Of a stretch of DNA of 64,000 bases, positions 35,900 through 48,004 are shown one piece after another; the first letter of the stretch is position 1, and each line of letters opens with the position of its first letter. The stretch is from the NCBI GenBank assembly GCA_947623455.1, contig OX392535.1, forward strand, positions 40,758,688-40,822,687, read 5' to 3'. Both the position numbers and the translations under genes were made by a program. This stretch comes from Mimachlamys varia (taxonomy: Eukaryota; Mollusca; Bivalvia; Pectinida; Pectinidae). The notes beneath the pieces are model-generated. The model did not search any database and had not been told where the DNA came from. It worked only from the letters and a program-made list of their open reading frames with translations.

Positions 35900-36610
35900 G
35901 CGTTGTCTCCATTCCCTGGTCACGTGGATCACAGTAGCACCATTCGGTACCCTTAACATAAAGAAAGGAAGTGACGTCATTGGTTATATGCAACATAGAA
36001 GCATTTGCCCCTGTCCTTGGTTACGTTTGGAATAATTGCATCATTCTGTGTCCGTAATCTGGAGAAAGGAATTGCCATTTTTACTTCTTGTCATGTAACA
36101 GAGAAACATCGGTTCCAATCATTGGTCACGTGGATCATTTGGTGCCATTCTTCGTCCTTCACATGGACCAAGAAAATGACATTTTGTGTGTGTGTGTGCT
36201 TTTTTTATTTCTTGTCATGGAAAAGAGAAGCATTTGTCCCAGTCCTTTGTCACGTCGGGCAGAGATGCGCCAACTTGCGTCCTTCATCTGGAGCAAGGAA
36301 GTCCTAGGTCACGTGGGTCAGATTGCGCCATTCTGCGTCTTACCTTGAGCAAGGAAATGGCGTTTTTGTCTTTGTTTGATCGGTTTTTATTTTTATTTTT
36401 TTTTTGTAGTAGAAAAGAGAAGCATCGATCCCAGTTCTTTGTCACGTGAGTCAGAGTAGCGTCATTCTTCGTCCTTGGCATACAGTACTGTAGTGTTGTT
36501 TATGTCTTTTTCCAGTGACAGATGATCATTTTTGTAAGTCATCAACCTTAATCAAAATAATGTCGTTCTGCCCTCACGTGGATTAGAGAAACGCCGGGAA
36601 ATAAAGCATT
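35900..36610 (+). repeat. Diverged tandem repeat (~100-135 bp) with CACGTG in each copy
   Basis: A block of the form 'GTCACGTGGATCA...GCGCCATTCTGCGTCCTT...GGAGCAAGGAAATG...AAGAGAAGCATTTGTCCCAGTC' recurs about seven times. CACGTG is intact at 35,921, 36,127, 36,310, 36,443 and 36,575, and degenerate at 36,021 (TTACGTTT) and 36,251 (CACGTC). Spacings are about 100, 106, 124, 59, 133 and 132 bases. Three overlapping forward frames of 86-100 codons (36,005-36,449) and a reverse frame of 65 codons arise from it and are not gene-like. A short GT run is at about 36,185-36,201. Confidence 0.75.
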
Positions 36611-37487
36611 TGTCAAAGTCTTTGAAATGAATCTCAAGACATCAATTAAAAAATGTCACCATATTTACACCGTTGTATGTGTTGATATAATTCAGCGCCC
36701 TGTAAACCGAGCTGAATAGCATTGATGTATTTTACACCTTATTCACTAGTTAGATGGTAAATGTGGGACCGTATAGCCGATCTCTTATTACGGTAAAGGG
36801 TTCCTATGAAATCAATGATAGGCGTAGTTTATGTATGTAGATGACAATTCACTGACCTTGGGACCAAATTGAATTAGAGACTCGTTTTGGAGAGATTCCC
36901 GTGCGAAACCGCTAAACATAAAGAAGATGTCCTCCCATATAGATTGGTGATTAATTCAAGCATGCATTGGTGAAGGGGCTATACACCTCTCTCTCTCACA
37001 CACAACCCATTTATTTACTACAAGCATTTGGTTAAGTTAATGACCTTTCTATGTAAAGTCCCGTTGATAAAATGAATACGCGACATACAATACTAATATG
37101 TCAAATACTTTGCATGTTGTATTGTGACAAAACACTATCGATATTCACTGCAAGGAAAACAAATGAGAAAAAAAAAGAGAAAAAAAACCCAACTTATTTC
37201 TGCAGAGATAGTGTTTTCTGATAGAATTAGATACTGGACTTAAATCTGATGCTTGAAGATGCCAATTAAAACTAACGTTGCATAGCAGAGGTGGTGAGTG
37301 TAACCAATCAAAATTAACGTTATAAGACAATGGCACGTGTAGTGTTAGCAATACAAACTCACGCTTCGTCAAAAGCGTACTATGAAACCAAACATATTGT
37401 GCTTTTCAGAAGATGGAAATAACGTTCTTAATATGCGTATTAGCACTTTTGAAACAGAAAGTGTCAGTCAAACATTCTAGAATTGAT
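36611..37487. other. AT-rich DNA, nothing recognised
   Basis: CTCTCTCTC/ACACAC low complexity occurs near 36,990. No gene or repeat was seen. The reverse frame at 37,145-37,372 is incidental. Confidence 0.45.
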
Positions 37488-40400
37488 GAGGTGCAGACAT
37501 ATCACAGGTGATAACATATCACAGGTGAATACATATCACAGGTGGAGACATATCACAGATGGAGACATATCACAGGTAGAGACATATCACAGATGGAAAC
37601 ATATCACAGGTGGAGACATATCACAGATGGAGACATATCACAGGTGAATATATATCACAGGTGGAGACATATCACAGATGGAGACATATCACAGGTGGAG
37701 TCATATCACAGGTGGAGACATATCACAGGTGGAGACATATCACAGGTGGAGACATATCACAGGTGGAGACATATCACAGATGGAGACATGTCACAGGTGG
37801 AGACATTTCACAGGTGGAGACATGTCACAGGTGGAGACATATCACAGATGGAGACATATCACAGATGGAGACATATCACAGGTGGAGACATATCACAGAT
37901 GGAGACATATCACAGATGGAGACATATCACAGGTGGAGACATATCACAGATAAAGACATATCACAGATGGAGACATATCATAGATGGAGACATATCACAG
38001 GTGGAGACATATCACAGGTGGAATCATATCACAGGTGGAGACATATCACCGGTGGACACATATCACAGGTGGAAACATATCACAGGTGGAGACATGTCAC
38101 AGATGGAGACATAACACAGGTGGAGACATATCACAGATGGAGACATGTCACAGGTGGAGACATATCACAGATGGAGACATATCACAGATGGAGACATATC
38201 ACAGGTGGAGACATATCACAGATGGAGACATATCATATGTGGAGACATATCACAGGTGGAGACATATAACAGGTGGAGACATATCACAGATGGAGACATA
38301 TCACAGGTGGAGACATATCATAGATGGAGACATATCAAAGGTGGAGACATATCCCAGATGGAGACATATCACAAGTGGAAACATGTCACAGATGGAGACA
38401 TATCACAAGTGGAAACATGTCACAGATGGAGACATATCTCAGGTGGAAACATATCATAGGTGGAGACATGTCACAGGTGAAGGCATATCACAGGTGGAAA
38501 CATATCACAGGTGGAGACATATCACAGGTGGAGACATATCATAGATGGAGACATATCACAGGTGGTTAGATGTCACAGATGGAGACATATCACAGGTGGA
38601 GACATATTCCAGATGGAGACATATCACAGGTGGAGACATATCACAGGTGGAGACATATCACAGATGGAGACATATCACAGGTGGAGACATATCATAGATG
38701 GAGACATATCACAGGTGGAGACATGTCACAGGTGGAGACATATCACAGGTGGAGACAAATCACAGATGGAGACATATCACAGATGGAGTCATATCACAGG
38801 TGGAGACATATCACAGATGGAGACATATCACAGATGGAGACATATCACAGGTGGAGACATATCACAGATGGAGAAATATCACAGGTGGAGACATATCATA
38901 GATGGAGACATATCACAGGTGGAGACATATCACAGATTGAGACTTATCACAGGTGGAGACATATCACAGCTGGAAACATATCACATGTGGAGACATATCA
39001 CTGGTGGAGACATATCAAAAGTGGAGACATATAACAGGTGGAGACATATCACAGATGGAGACATATCACAGGTGGAGCCATATCACAGATGGAGACATAT
39101 CACAGGTGGAAACATATCCCAGATGGAGACATATCACAGGTGGAGACATGTCACAGATGGAGACAAATCTCAGGTGGAAATATATCATAGGTGGAGACAT
39201 GTCACAGGTGGAGACATATCACAGGTGGAGACATATCACAGGTAGAGACATATCACAGATGGAAACATATCACAGGTGGAGATATATCACAGATGGAGAC
39301 ATATCACAGGTGAATATATATCACAGGTGGAGACATATCACAGATGGAGACATATCACAGGTGGAGTCAAATCACAGGTGGAGACATATCACAGGTGGAG
39401 ACATATCACAGGTGGAGACATGTCACAGGTGGAGACATATCACAGATGGAGACATGTCACAGGTGGAGACATGTCACAGGTGGAGACATGTCACAGGTGG
39501 AGACATATCACAGATGGAGACATATCACAGATGGAGACATATCACAGGTGGAGACATATCACAGGTGGAGACATATCACAGATGGAGACATATCACAGGT
39601 GGAGACATATCACAGATGGAGACATATCACAGATGGAGACATATTATAAATGGAGACATATCACAGGTTGAGACATATCACAGATGGAAACATATCACAG
39701 GTGGAGACATATCACAGATGGAGACATATCACAGGTGAATATATATCACAGGTGGAGACATATCACAGATGGAGACATATCACAGGTGGAGTCATATCAC
39801 AGGTGGAGACATATCACAGATGGAGACATATCACAGGTGGAGACATATCACAGGTGGAGACATATCACAGATGGAGACATGTCACAGGTGGAGACATGTC
39901 ACAGGTGGAGACATATCACAGATGGAGACATATCACAGATGGAGACATATCACAGGTGGAGACATATCACAGGTGGAGACATATCACAGATGGAGACATA
40001 TCACAGGTGGAGACATACATGTATCACAGATGGAGACATATCACAGATGGAGACATATCATAGATGGAGACATATCACAGGTGGAATCATATCACAGGTG
40101 GAGACATATCACCGGTGGAGACATATCACAGGTGGAAACATATCACAGGTGGAGACATGTCACAGATGGAGACATATCACAGGTGGAGACATATCACAGA
40201 TGGAGACATGTCACAGGTGGAGACATATCACAGATGGAGACATATCACAGATGGAGACATATCACAGGTAGAGACATATCACAGATGGAAACATATCACA
40301 GGTGGAGATATATCACAGATGGAGACATATCACAGGTGAATATATATCACAGGTGGAGACATATCACAGATGGAGACATATCACAGGTGGAGTCAAATCA

Positions 40401-43400
40401 CAGGTGGAGACATATCACAGGTGGAGTCATATCACAGATGGAGACATATCACAGGTGGAGACATATCACAGGTGGAGACATATCACAGGTGGAGACATGT
40501 CACAGGTGGAGACATATCACAGATGGAGACATGTCACAGGTGGAGATATGTCACAGGTGGAGACATGTCACTGGTGGAGACATATCACAGATGGAGACAT
40601 ATCACAGATGGAGACATATCACAGGTGGAGACATATCACAGGTGGAGACATATCACAGATGGAGACATATCACAGGTGGAGACATATCACAGATGGAGAC
40701 ATATCACAGATGGAGACATATCATAAATGGAGACATATCACAGGTTGAGACATATCACAGGTGGAATCATATCACAGGTGGAGACATATCACTGGTGGAG
40801 ACATATCACAGGTGGAAACATATCACAGGTGGAGACATGTCACAGATGGAAACATATCACAGGTGCAGACATATCACAGGTGCAGACATATCACAGGTAG
40901 AGACATATCACAGATGGAGACATGTCACAGGTGGAGACATATCACAGATGGAGACATATCACAGATGGAGACATATCACAGGTAGAGACATATCACAGAT
41001 GGAGACATGTCACAGGTGGAGACATATCACAGATGGAGACATATCACAGATGGAGACATATCACAGGTGGAGACATATCACAGATGGAGACATATCACAG
41101 GTGGAGACATATCACAGGTGGAGACATATAACAGGTGGAGACATATCACAGATGGAGACATATCACAGGTGGAGACATATCATAGATGGAGACATATCAA
41201 AGGTGGAGACATATCCCAGATGGAGACATATCACAAGTGGAGACATGTCACAGATGGAGACATATCACAAGTGGAGACATGTCACAGATGGAGACATATC
41301 TCAGGTGGAAACATATCATAGGTGGAGACATGTCACAGGTGAAGGCATATCACAGGTGGAAACATATCACAGGTGGAGACATATCACAGGTGGAGACATA
41401 TCACAGGTGGAGACATATCACAGGTGGTTAGATGTCACAGATGGAGACATATCACAGGTGGAGACATATTTCAGATGGAGACATATCACAGGTGGAGACA
41501 TGTCACAGGTGGAGAAATATCACAGGTGGAGACATATCACAGGTGGAGACATATCACAGATGGAGACATATCACAGGTGGAGACATATCATAGATTGAGA
41601 CATATTACAGGTGGAGACATATCACAGATGGAGACTTATCACAGATGGAGACATATCACAGGTGGAGACATATCACAGGTGGTGACATATCACTGATGGA
41701 GACATATCAAAAGTGGAGACATATCACAGGTGGATACATATCACAGATGGAATGAGACATATCACAGGTGGAGACATATCACAGGTGGAAAAATATCACA
41801 GGTGGAGACATGTCACAGGTGGAGACATATCACAGGTGGAGACATATCACAGGTGGAGACATATCACAGGTGGAGACATATCACAGGTGGAGACATGTCA
41901 CAGGTGGAGACATATCACAGGTGGAGACAAATCACAGATGGAGACATATCACAGATGGAGTCATGTCACAGGTGGAGACATATCACAGGTGGAGACATAT
42001 AACAGATGGAGACATATCACAGGTGGAGACATATCACAGATGGAGACATATCACAGGTGGAGACATATCATAGATGGAGACATATCACATGTGGAGACAT
42101 ATCACAGATTGAGACTTATCACAGGTGGAGACATATCACAGCTGGAAACATATCACATGTGGAGACATATCACTGGTGGAGACATATCAAAAGTGGAGAC
42201 ATATAACAGGTGGAGACATATCACAGATGGAGACATATCACAGGTGGAGCCATATCCCAGATGGAGACATATCACAGGTGGAAACATATCCCAGATGGAG
42301 ACATATCACAGGTGGAGACTTGTCACAGATGGAGACAAATCTCAGGTGGAAATATATCATAGGTGGAGACATGTCACAGGTGGAGACATATCACAGGTGG
42401 AGACATATCACAGGTAGAGACATATCACAGATGGAAACATATCACAGGTGGAGACATATCACAGATGGAGACATATCACAGGTGAATATATATCACAGGT
42501 GGAGACATATCACAGATGGAGACATATCACAGGTGGAGTCATATCACAGGTGGAGATATATCACAGGTGGAGACATATCACAGGTGGAGACATATCACAG
42601 GTGGAGACATATCACAGGTGGAGACATATCACAGATGGAGACATGTCACAGGTGGAGACATGTCACAGGTGGAGACATGTCACAGGTGGAGACATATCAC
42701 AGATGGAGACATATCACAGATGGAGACATATCACAGGTGGAGACATATCACAGGTGGAGACATATCACAGATGGAGACATATCACAGGTGGAGACATATC
42801 ACAGATGGAGACATATGACAGATGGAGACATATCATAGATGGAGACATATCACAGGTGGAGAGATATCACAGGTGGAATCATATCACAGGTGGAGACATA
42901 TCACTGGTGGAGACATATCACAGGTGGAAACATATCACAGGTGGAGACATGTCACAGATGGAGACATATCACAGCTGGAGACATATCATAGATGGAGACA
43001 TATCAAAGGTGGAGACATATCCCAGATGGAGACATATCACAAGTGGAGACATGTCACAGATGGAGACATATCACAAGTGGAGACATGTCACAGCTGGAGA
43101 CATATCTCTGGTGGAAACATATCATAGGTGGAGACATGTCACAGGTGAAGGCATATCACAGGTGGAAACATATCACAGGTGGAGACATATCACAGGTGGA
43201 GACATATCACAGGTAGAGACATATCACAGGTGGAGACATATCACAGATGGAGACATATCACAGGTGGAAACATATCACAGGTGGAGACATATCACAGGTG
43301 GAGACATATCACAGGTAGAGACATATCACAGGTGGAGACATATCACAGATGGAGACATATCACATGTGGAGACATATCACAGGTGGAGACATATAACAGG

Positions 43401-44967
43401 TGGAGACATATCACAGATGGAGACATATCACAGGTGGAGACATATCATAGATGGAGACATATCAAAGGTGGAGACATATCCCAGATGGAGACATATCACA
43501 AGTGGAGACATGTCATAGATGGAGACATATCACAAGTGGAGACATGTCACAGATGGAGACATATCTCAGGTGGAAACATATCATAGGTGGAGACATGTCA
43601 TAGGTGAAGGCATATCACAGGTGGAAACATATCACAGGTGGAGACATATCACAGGTGGAGACATATCACAGGTAGAGACATATCACAGGTGGAGACATTT
43701 CACTGGTGGAGACATATCAAAAATGGAGACATATCACAGGTGGAGACATATCACAGGTGGAAGCATATCACAGGTGGAGACATGTCACAGGTGGAGACAT
43801 ATCACAAATGGAGACATATCACAGGTGGAGACATATCACAGTTGGAGACATATCACAGGTGGAGACATGTCACAGATGGAGACATATCACAGTTGGAGAC
43901 ATATCACAGGTGGAGACATATCACAGGTGGAGACATATCACAGGTGGAAACATATCACAGGTGGAGACATGTCACAGGTGGAGACATATCACAAATGGAG
44001 ACATATCACAGGTGGAGACATATTACACCTGGAGACATATCACAGGTGGAGACATGTCACAGATGGAGACATATGACAGGTGGAGACATATCACAGATGG
44101 AGACATATATCAGGTGAAGACATATCAAAGGTGGAGACATATCACAGGTGGAGACATATCACATGTGGAGATATATCACAGGTGGAGACATATCACAGGT
44201 GGAGACATATCACAGGTGGAGACATATCACAGGTGGAGACATATCACAGATGGAGACATATCATAGGTGGAGATATGTCACAGGTGGAGACATATCACAG
44301 ATGGAGACATATCACAGGTGGAGACATGTCACAGATGGAGACATATCACAGGTGGAAACATATCACAGGTGGAGACATATCACAGGTGGAGACATATCAC
44401 AGGTGGAAACATATCACAGGTGGAGTCATATCACAGATGGAGACATATCACATGTGGAGATATATCACAGGTGGAGACATATAACAGGTGGAGACATATC
44501 ACAGGTGAAGACATATCACAGGTGGAGACATATCACAGGTGGAGACATATCACAGATGGAGACATATCATAGGTGGAGACATGTCACAGGTGGAGACATA
44601 TCACAGATGGAGACATATCACAGGTGGAGACATATCACAGATGGAGACATATCACAGGTGGAGACATATCACAGATGGAGACATATCACAGATGGAGACA
44701 TATCACAGGTGGAGACATATCACAGGTGGAGACATATCACAGGTGGAGACATATCACAGATGGAGACATTTCACAGATGGAGACATATCACAGATGGAGA
44801 CATATCACAGGTGGAGACATATCACATGTGGAGACATATCACAGATGGAGACATATCACAGGTGGAGACATATCACAGGTGGAGACATATCACAGATGGA
44901 GACATATCACAGGTGCAGACATATCACAGGTGCAGACATATCACAGGTGCAGACATATAACATGTCT
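37488..44967 (+). repeat. Array C: 7.5-kb array of a 17-bp unit (~440 copies), each with an E-box
   Basis: The consensus unit is GAGACATATCACAGGTG. The main variation is at two transition sites: CAGGTG versus CAGATG, and ACATATCAC versus ACATGTCAC. Both CAGGTG and CAGATG fit the E-box CANNTG. Length is extremely constant: the clear exceptions are a 6-base insert at about 40,016 (ACATACATGTATCAC) and a 4-base insert at about 41,748 (GATGGAATGAGACAT). Marker units recur at exact multiples of 17 once these inserts are allowed for. The plus-strand unit has no stop codon in any frame, giving many frames, the longest 609 codons (39,769-41,598), all encoding the same 17-residue period (METYHRWRHITGGDISQ type). 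I treat these frames as passive. Confidence 0.97.
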
Positions 44968-44984
44968 CCTTTTGAAACTACGCA

Positions 44985-45075
44985 CAGGGAATCGTGAGAT
45001 ACAGATTGATGAAGACTATCCCCAAGATTTGTTTTCGCCATCTTTGCCTCATTGAAAATTGATATGTATCCTTGT
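44985..45075 (+). pseudogene. Retroelement fragment at the right edge of array C
   Basis: TTTTCGCCATCTTTGCCTCA followed by TTGAAAATTGATATGTATCC matches the FYGRH-region DNA of the retroelement at 10.78 and 53.55 kb, with a small deletion that breaks the reading frame. It lies about 20-50 bases beyond the last 17-bp unit. No further retroelement text continues to the right. Confidence 0.55.
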
Positions 45076-45424
45076 AATGGGGGCTCATGGTATTTGCATT
45101 TGGTTCCATGTCTTCTATTTTCTCTTGTATGGAAATGTTACTCATTGGCTCCGTATTTTGTGGTCATAGATAGAGACAGGAAATGAAATTTTAACAATCG
45201 GCAATCACTCACAACGGATAGTGTAATACGGTTCGGTGCCTTAATACCCGTTAAGCTATAACAAAGGACGTTGTTCCCAGTGTTATTGATGTAAGTGATT
45301 GAGGCAGTATCTTGCTTGCTTGTAAAAAAGGGTATCTTAGGCCAACTTTAGAGTAATACATCAGATAAATATGGCGAAGTAATACTCCGGTCACATACTT
45401 AGAACGGATAAATAATATTGTTGA
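45076..45424. other. Unassigned spacer
   Basis: Nothing recognised. Confidence 0.4.
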
Positions 45425-45645
45425 ACATGGCGCAGGAGGGAACAGTCACTTCTACATTAGGTGCCTACCTAGATCTTCACTTAAACAACCACCAAGACGG
45501 ACAGCTTACTGTACTTCTCCTGCACTATTTTCAAATGTCTACGTGTAAATATATGTCCTTGTTTATATTTTGTCCCTATTGATGAATTGATTTTGACTTC
45601 GGATCACGATTTTGTTGACGCTTTGATATTATCTTATTCCTTATT
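45425..45645 (+). pseudogene. Retroelement remnant with YLDL motif and internally deleted 3' tail
   Basis: Codons from about 45,446 read ...STLGAYLDLHLNNHQDGQL, the counterpart of the AAYLDLYFHSGQHGQL segment at 53.25-53.30 kb. The text then jumps directly to the 3' tail (ATATGTCCTTGTTTATATTT, a GATTTTGACTTCGGATCACG block, TTTTGTTGACGCTTTGATAT). The FYGRH part and the CCTGG region are missing, so this copy has an internal deletion. Confidence 0.65.
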
Positions 45646-45669
45646 CATTTTACATAGAGGAAGGTTATA

Positions 45670-45850
45670 CAAAAGGCACACATGAGAAAAACACCTTTAT
45701 AATTTAAAATAAGATATAGCCGAGCCAAATAATAAATTTTAATGCGACATACGGCCGCGTGTTTCGTCCTTCTGGGATTCGTCATTGAGCTACTGATGAT
45801 ACTAAACTGGCCGAAAGAAATGTCTGAATCTAGATTAGGAGGTGCACTAG
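45670..45850 (+). mobile_element. Family K dispersed repeat, subtype Y (copy 1)
   Basis: GGCACACATGAGAAAAACAC, CTTTATAATTTAAAATAAGA, TATAGCCGAGCCAAATAATA and GTGTTTCGTCCTTCTGGGAT followed by TCGTCATTGAGC give the same order as the copy at 46,005. The left half differs from subtype X at 1.4, 51.8, 57.1 and 59.2 kb, while the TTTCGTCC...TCGTCA core is shared. Confidence 0.6.
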
Positions 45851-46004
45851 CCCTATGTTTCAATCACGTATTTGAAAGTTTCAAATATTCAATCATTTCA
45901 AATTAGCATAATGTACATGTGAATGAATTAAAACGTAGCATGCAGGTTACGACAAACCTCGGGGACTGAGGTCCAACAATATCTACCACCTACCATCTCT
46001 ATTG

Positions 46005-46165
46005 ATTGTACAAGGCACCCACGAGAATAACACCGTTATAATTTAGAGTAAGATACAGTCGAGCCAAATAATGAATTAAACTGCACACTACAGCTGTTTC
46101 GTTCGTCCAGGACTCGTCAGTGCTGCTAAGCAAGCGCCTAAAAGGGAATCCTAGTGATAAAACTA
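46005..46165 (+). mobile_element. Family K dispersed repeat, subtype Y (copy 2)
   Basis: GGCACCCACGAGAATAACAC, CGTTATAATTTAGAGTAAGA, TACAGTCGAGCCAAATAATG, CTACAGCTGTTTCGTTCGTC and CAGGACTCGTCAGTGCTGCT follow in order. This is the clearest core in the window. A third subtype-Y copy is cut by the window end at 64,000. Confidence 0.65.
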
Positions 46166-46754
46166 CACATCATGTATGTACCGAACATTTATTACTCAAT
46201 TGTCGTGCACAGTACATTAATTGTGACGACACATATCTGAGATGTGCTATCGATCTCTTCATCAAACTAGCGTTATGTGACCTCGTTACTCGTCTCCGAC
46301 GTCCAAGCCCTTCAGCAATTTATATTGATTATTTTATTTGAAATATTTCCTCGGGATGTTGCCCAACTAGTCTAAAACAGACACATTGTCTCGATAAAGT
46401 ATCAATCCATTTCCTTTTTTCTCTCTAACATGTCTTCTCACATAGATTCGTTCATTTATTAAAATAAATCATTTCAATTATCGCAGCTTTTTAATTGAAA
46501 TTTCAAAATTTCTGACGTCAATCTATTATTTGTGCATCGGTTTGACCTACTTATCCTCCTGGACAGACCAATTTGGCTGCGTTTGTTTTGATCGGGGTTC
46601 TGTCCTACAAGCAGCGATGTTCAGTTAAGAACATGTCATATTTGGGTGTTGGAGGTAGACCAGCGTAAATGAATGAAAAAAATGCTTCTAGCCCGCTACA
46701 GAAAGGTGGAGGGTTTATGATTGAAGGTGTTGCGCCACAAGGTTAAGATAATAA
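46166..46754. other. AT-rich DNA, nothing recognised
   Basis: A 73-codon frame starts inside the K copy at 46,120 and is incidental. Confidence 0.4.
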
Positions 46755-46920
46755 ATTAGAGAATACCGAAGCGTAAACAAAGTCATAATCCGAACTCAAA
46801 ATCGATTAAACCAGAGACAAAATATGAACAAAGGAATTACTTACATGGAGACTATTGTACAAGTACAAGAGAATGAGACCAGGTGTTCCGGAAGAGTAAC
46901 CTAACTCTCTTGAATAGTAT
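46755..46920 (-). mobile_element. Retroelement 3' tail (reverse copy)
   Basis: On the minus strand the text reads TTACTCTTCCGGAACACCTG, GTCTCATTCTCTTGTACTTG, CTCCATGTAAGTAATTCCTT, TTTAATCGATTTTGAGTTCG and TTTGTTTACGCTTCGGTATT. The CCTGG site is uninterrupted. No coding part remains. Confidence 0.7.
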
Positions 46921-48004
46921 CTGTTAAAGGGACTCCTCACTTAAGTTTGGTTTTTTTTTATCACGTCAAAGAATCTTGCATTGTACGAATTATTTATCTG
47001 GATATGTTGGTAAAAGGCGATGTTTTCATCGCAATTTTAATTAATAATGAAGAAAACCTTCATCGTAAAATCAACACTTTGCAAAATGTAAACACACATT
47101 TCTCCTACATGAGCATGCGCAAAATTTGTATCGTTGCTGTAAATAAAACTGGCTCCCAAACTGAAGCGAGTGACAGGTGTTTGATAACGGGTATGTATAG
47201 GGTCGGTTTGACACATAGCAAAACAATTTTGCATGGGGTCAATTAATTATGATGCATATCCGAGTGCTTACAACGTTTTTCGTTAATTTACGATCCTACG
47301 AAAAATGTCTTCTTCCGTCACGTGCGGTTGAATAACGTAAGCAGTTCCCGTCAGAGGTCGCGGTATGTCGTGCTTTAATTAGATTATCGTGGGCTTCCTT
47401 AATGTGAAAACCAACCACAATGGTCATCGGCTACGTTGAATCTAGCTATGTACAAATGTACTATAATACATTGTTTTCGTCTAGATATAAATATTTAATT
47501 CTAGTTAAATTTAACAAATTATTGGTTGACTAAATTGAATGTTGAAGGCCCAATTTATTGTGAGAGAGCTTACTATGTAATCTCCAGAATAAGGAGGTTC
47601 CTCTATGCAACAAATAAAATTATGTAGTTTATCGAGGTTCCATTGTAACAAAATAACATCGCCAGCGATACATGTATCAGATATATACATGTATATATCA
47701 ATCACATTATACATGTTGTAGATCGAAAAGCAATAAAAGACATAAAAATCAAATACACGTGCACTAAAGTCGTTCCCACCGGAAATGAGTTAAATGCACT
47801 GTACATATGTAGGTTGGGATTGACAGTTTTGGAGACCACAAATTTACTTGTAGGATATTGGTGGACTTAATTCCAGTCGTGCGATTCATTTCCGGAAACC
47901 CTATAATTTTGCTGTCTGAGTAACATCCCCCTAAGAGGTACGCCTCACCTCGCTGTGATATCACTAAACTCGAACTTTCTGTCCTTATCTATTCTGAAGA
48001 AGTG
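46921..48004. other. AT-rich DNA, nothing recognised
   Basis: A 99-codon frame at 46,947-47,246 overlaps a 65-codon reverse frame and resembles no known family. A GCATGCGC word is present near 47,112. Confidence 0.4.

Noticed and set aside
36005..36481. Four overlapping 65-100-codon frames as a gene cluster
   Set aside because: They arise from the CACGTG-containing tandem repeat, on both strands and several frames, with no conserved protein features.
37542..45055. Dozens of overlapping forward open frames of 66-609 codons, as candidate repeat-protein genes
   Set aside because: All three forward frames are open at once because the 17-bp unit has no stop codon and is not a multiple of three. 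The frames spell the same peptide period, with no promoter, splice or homology support.
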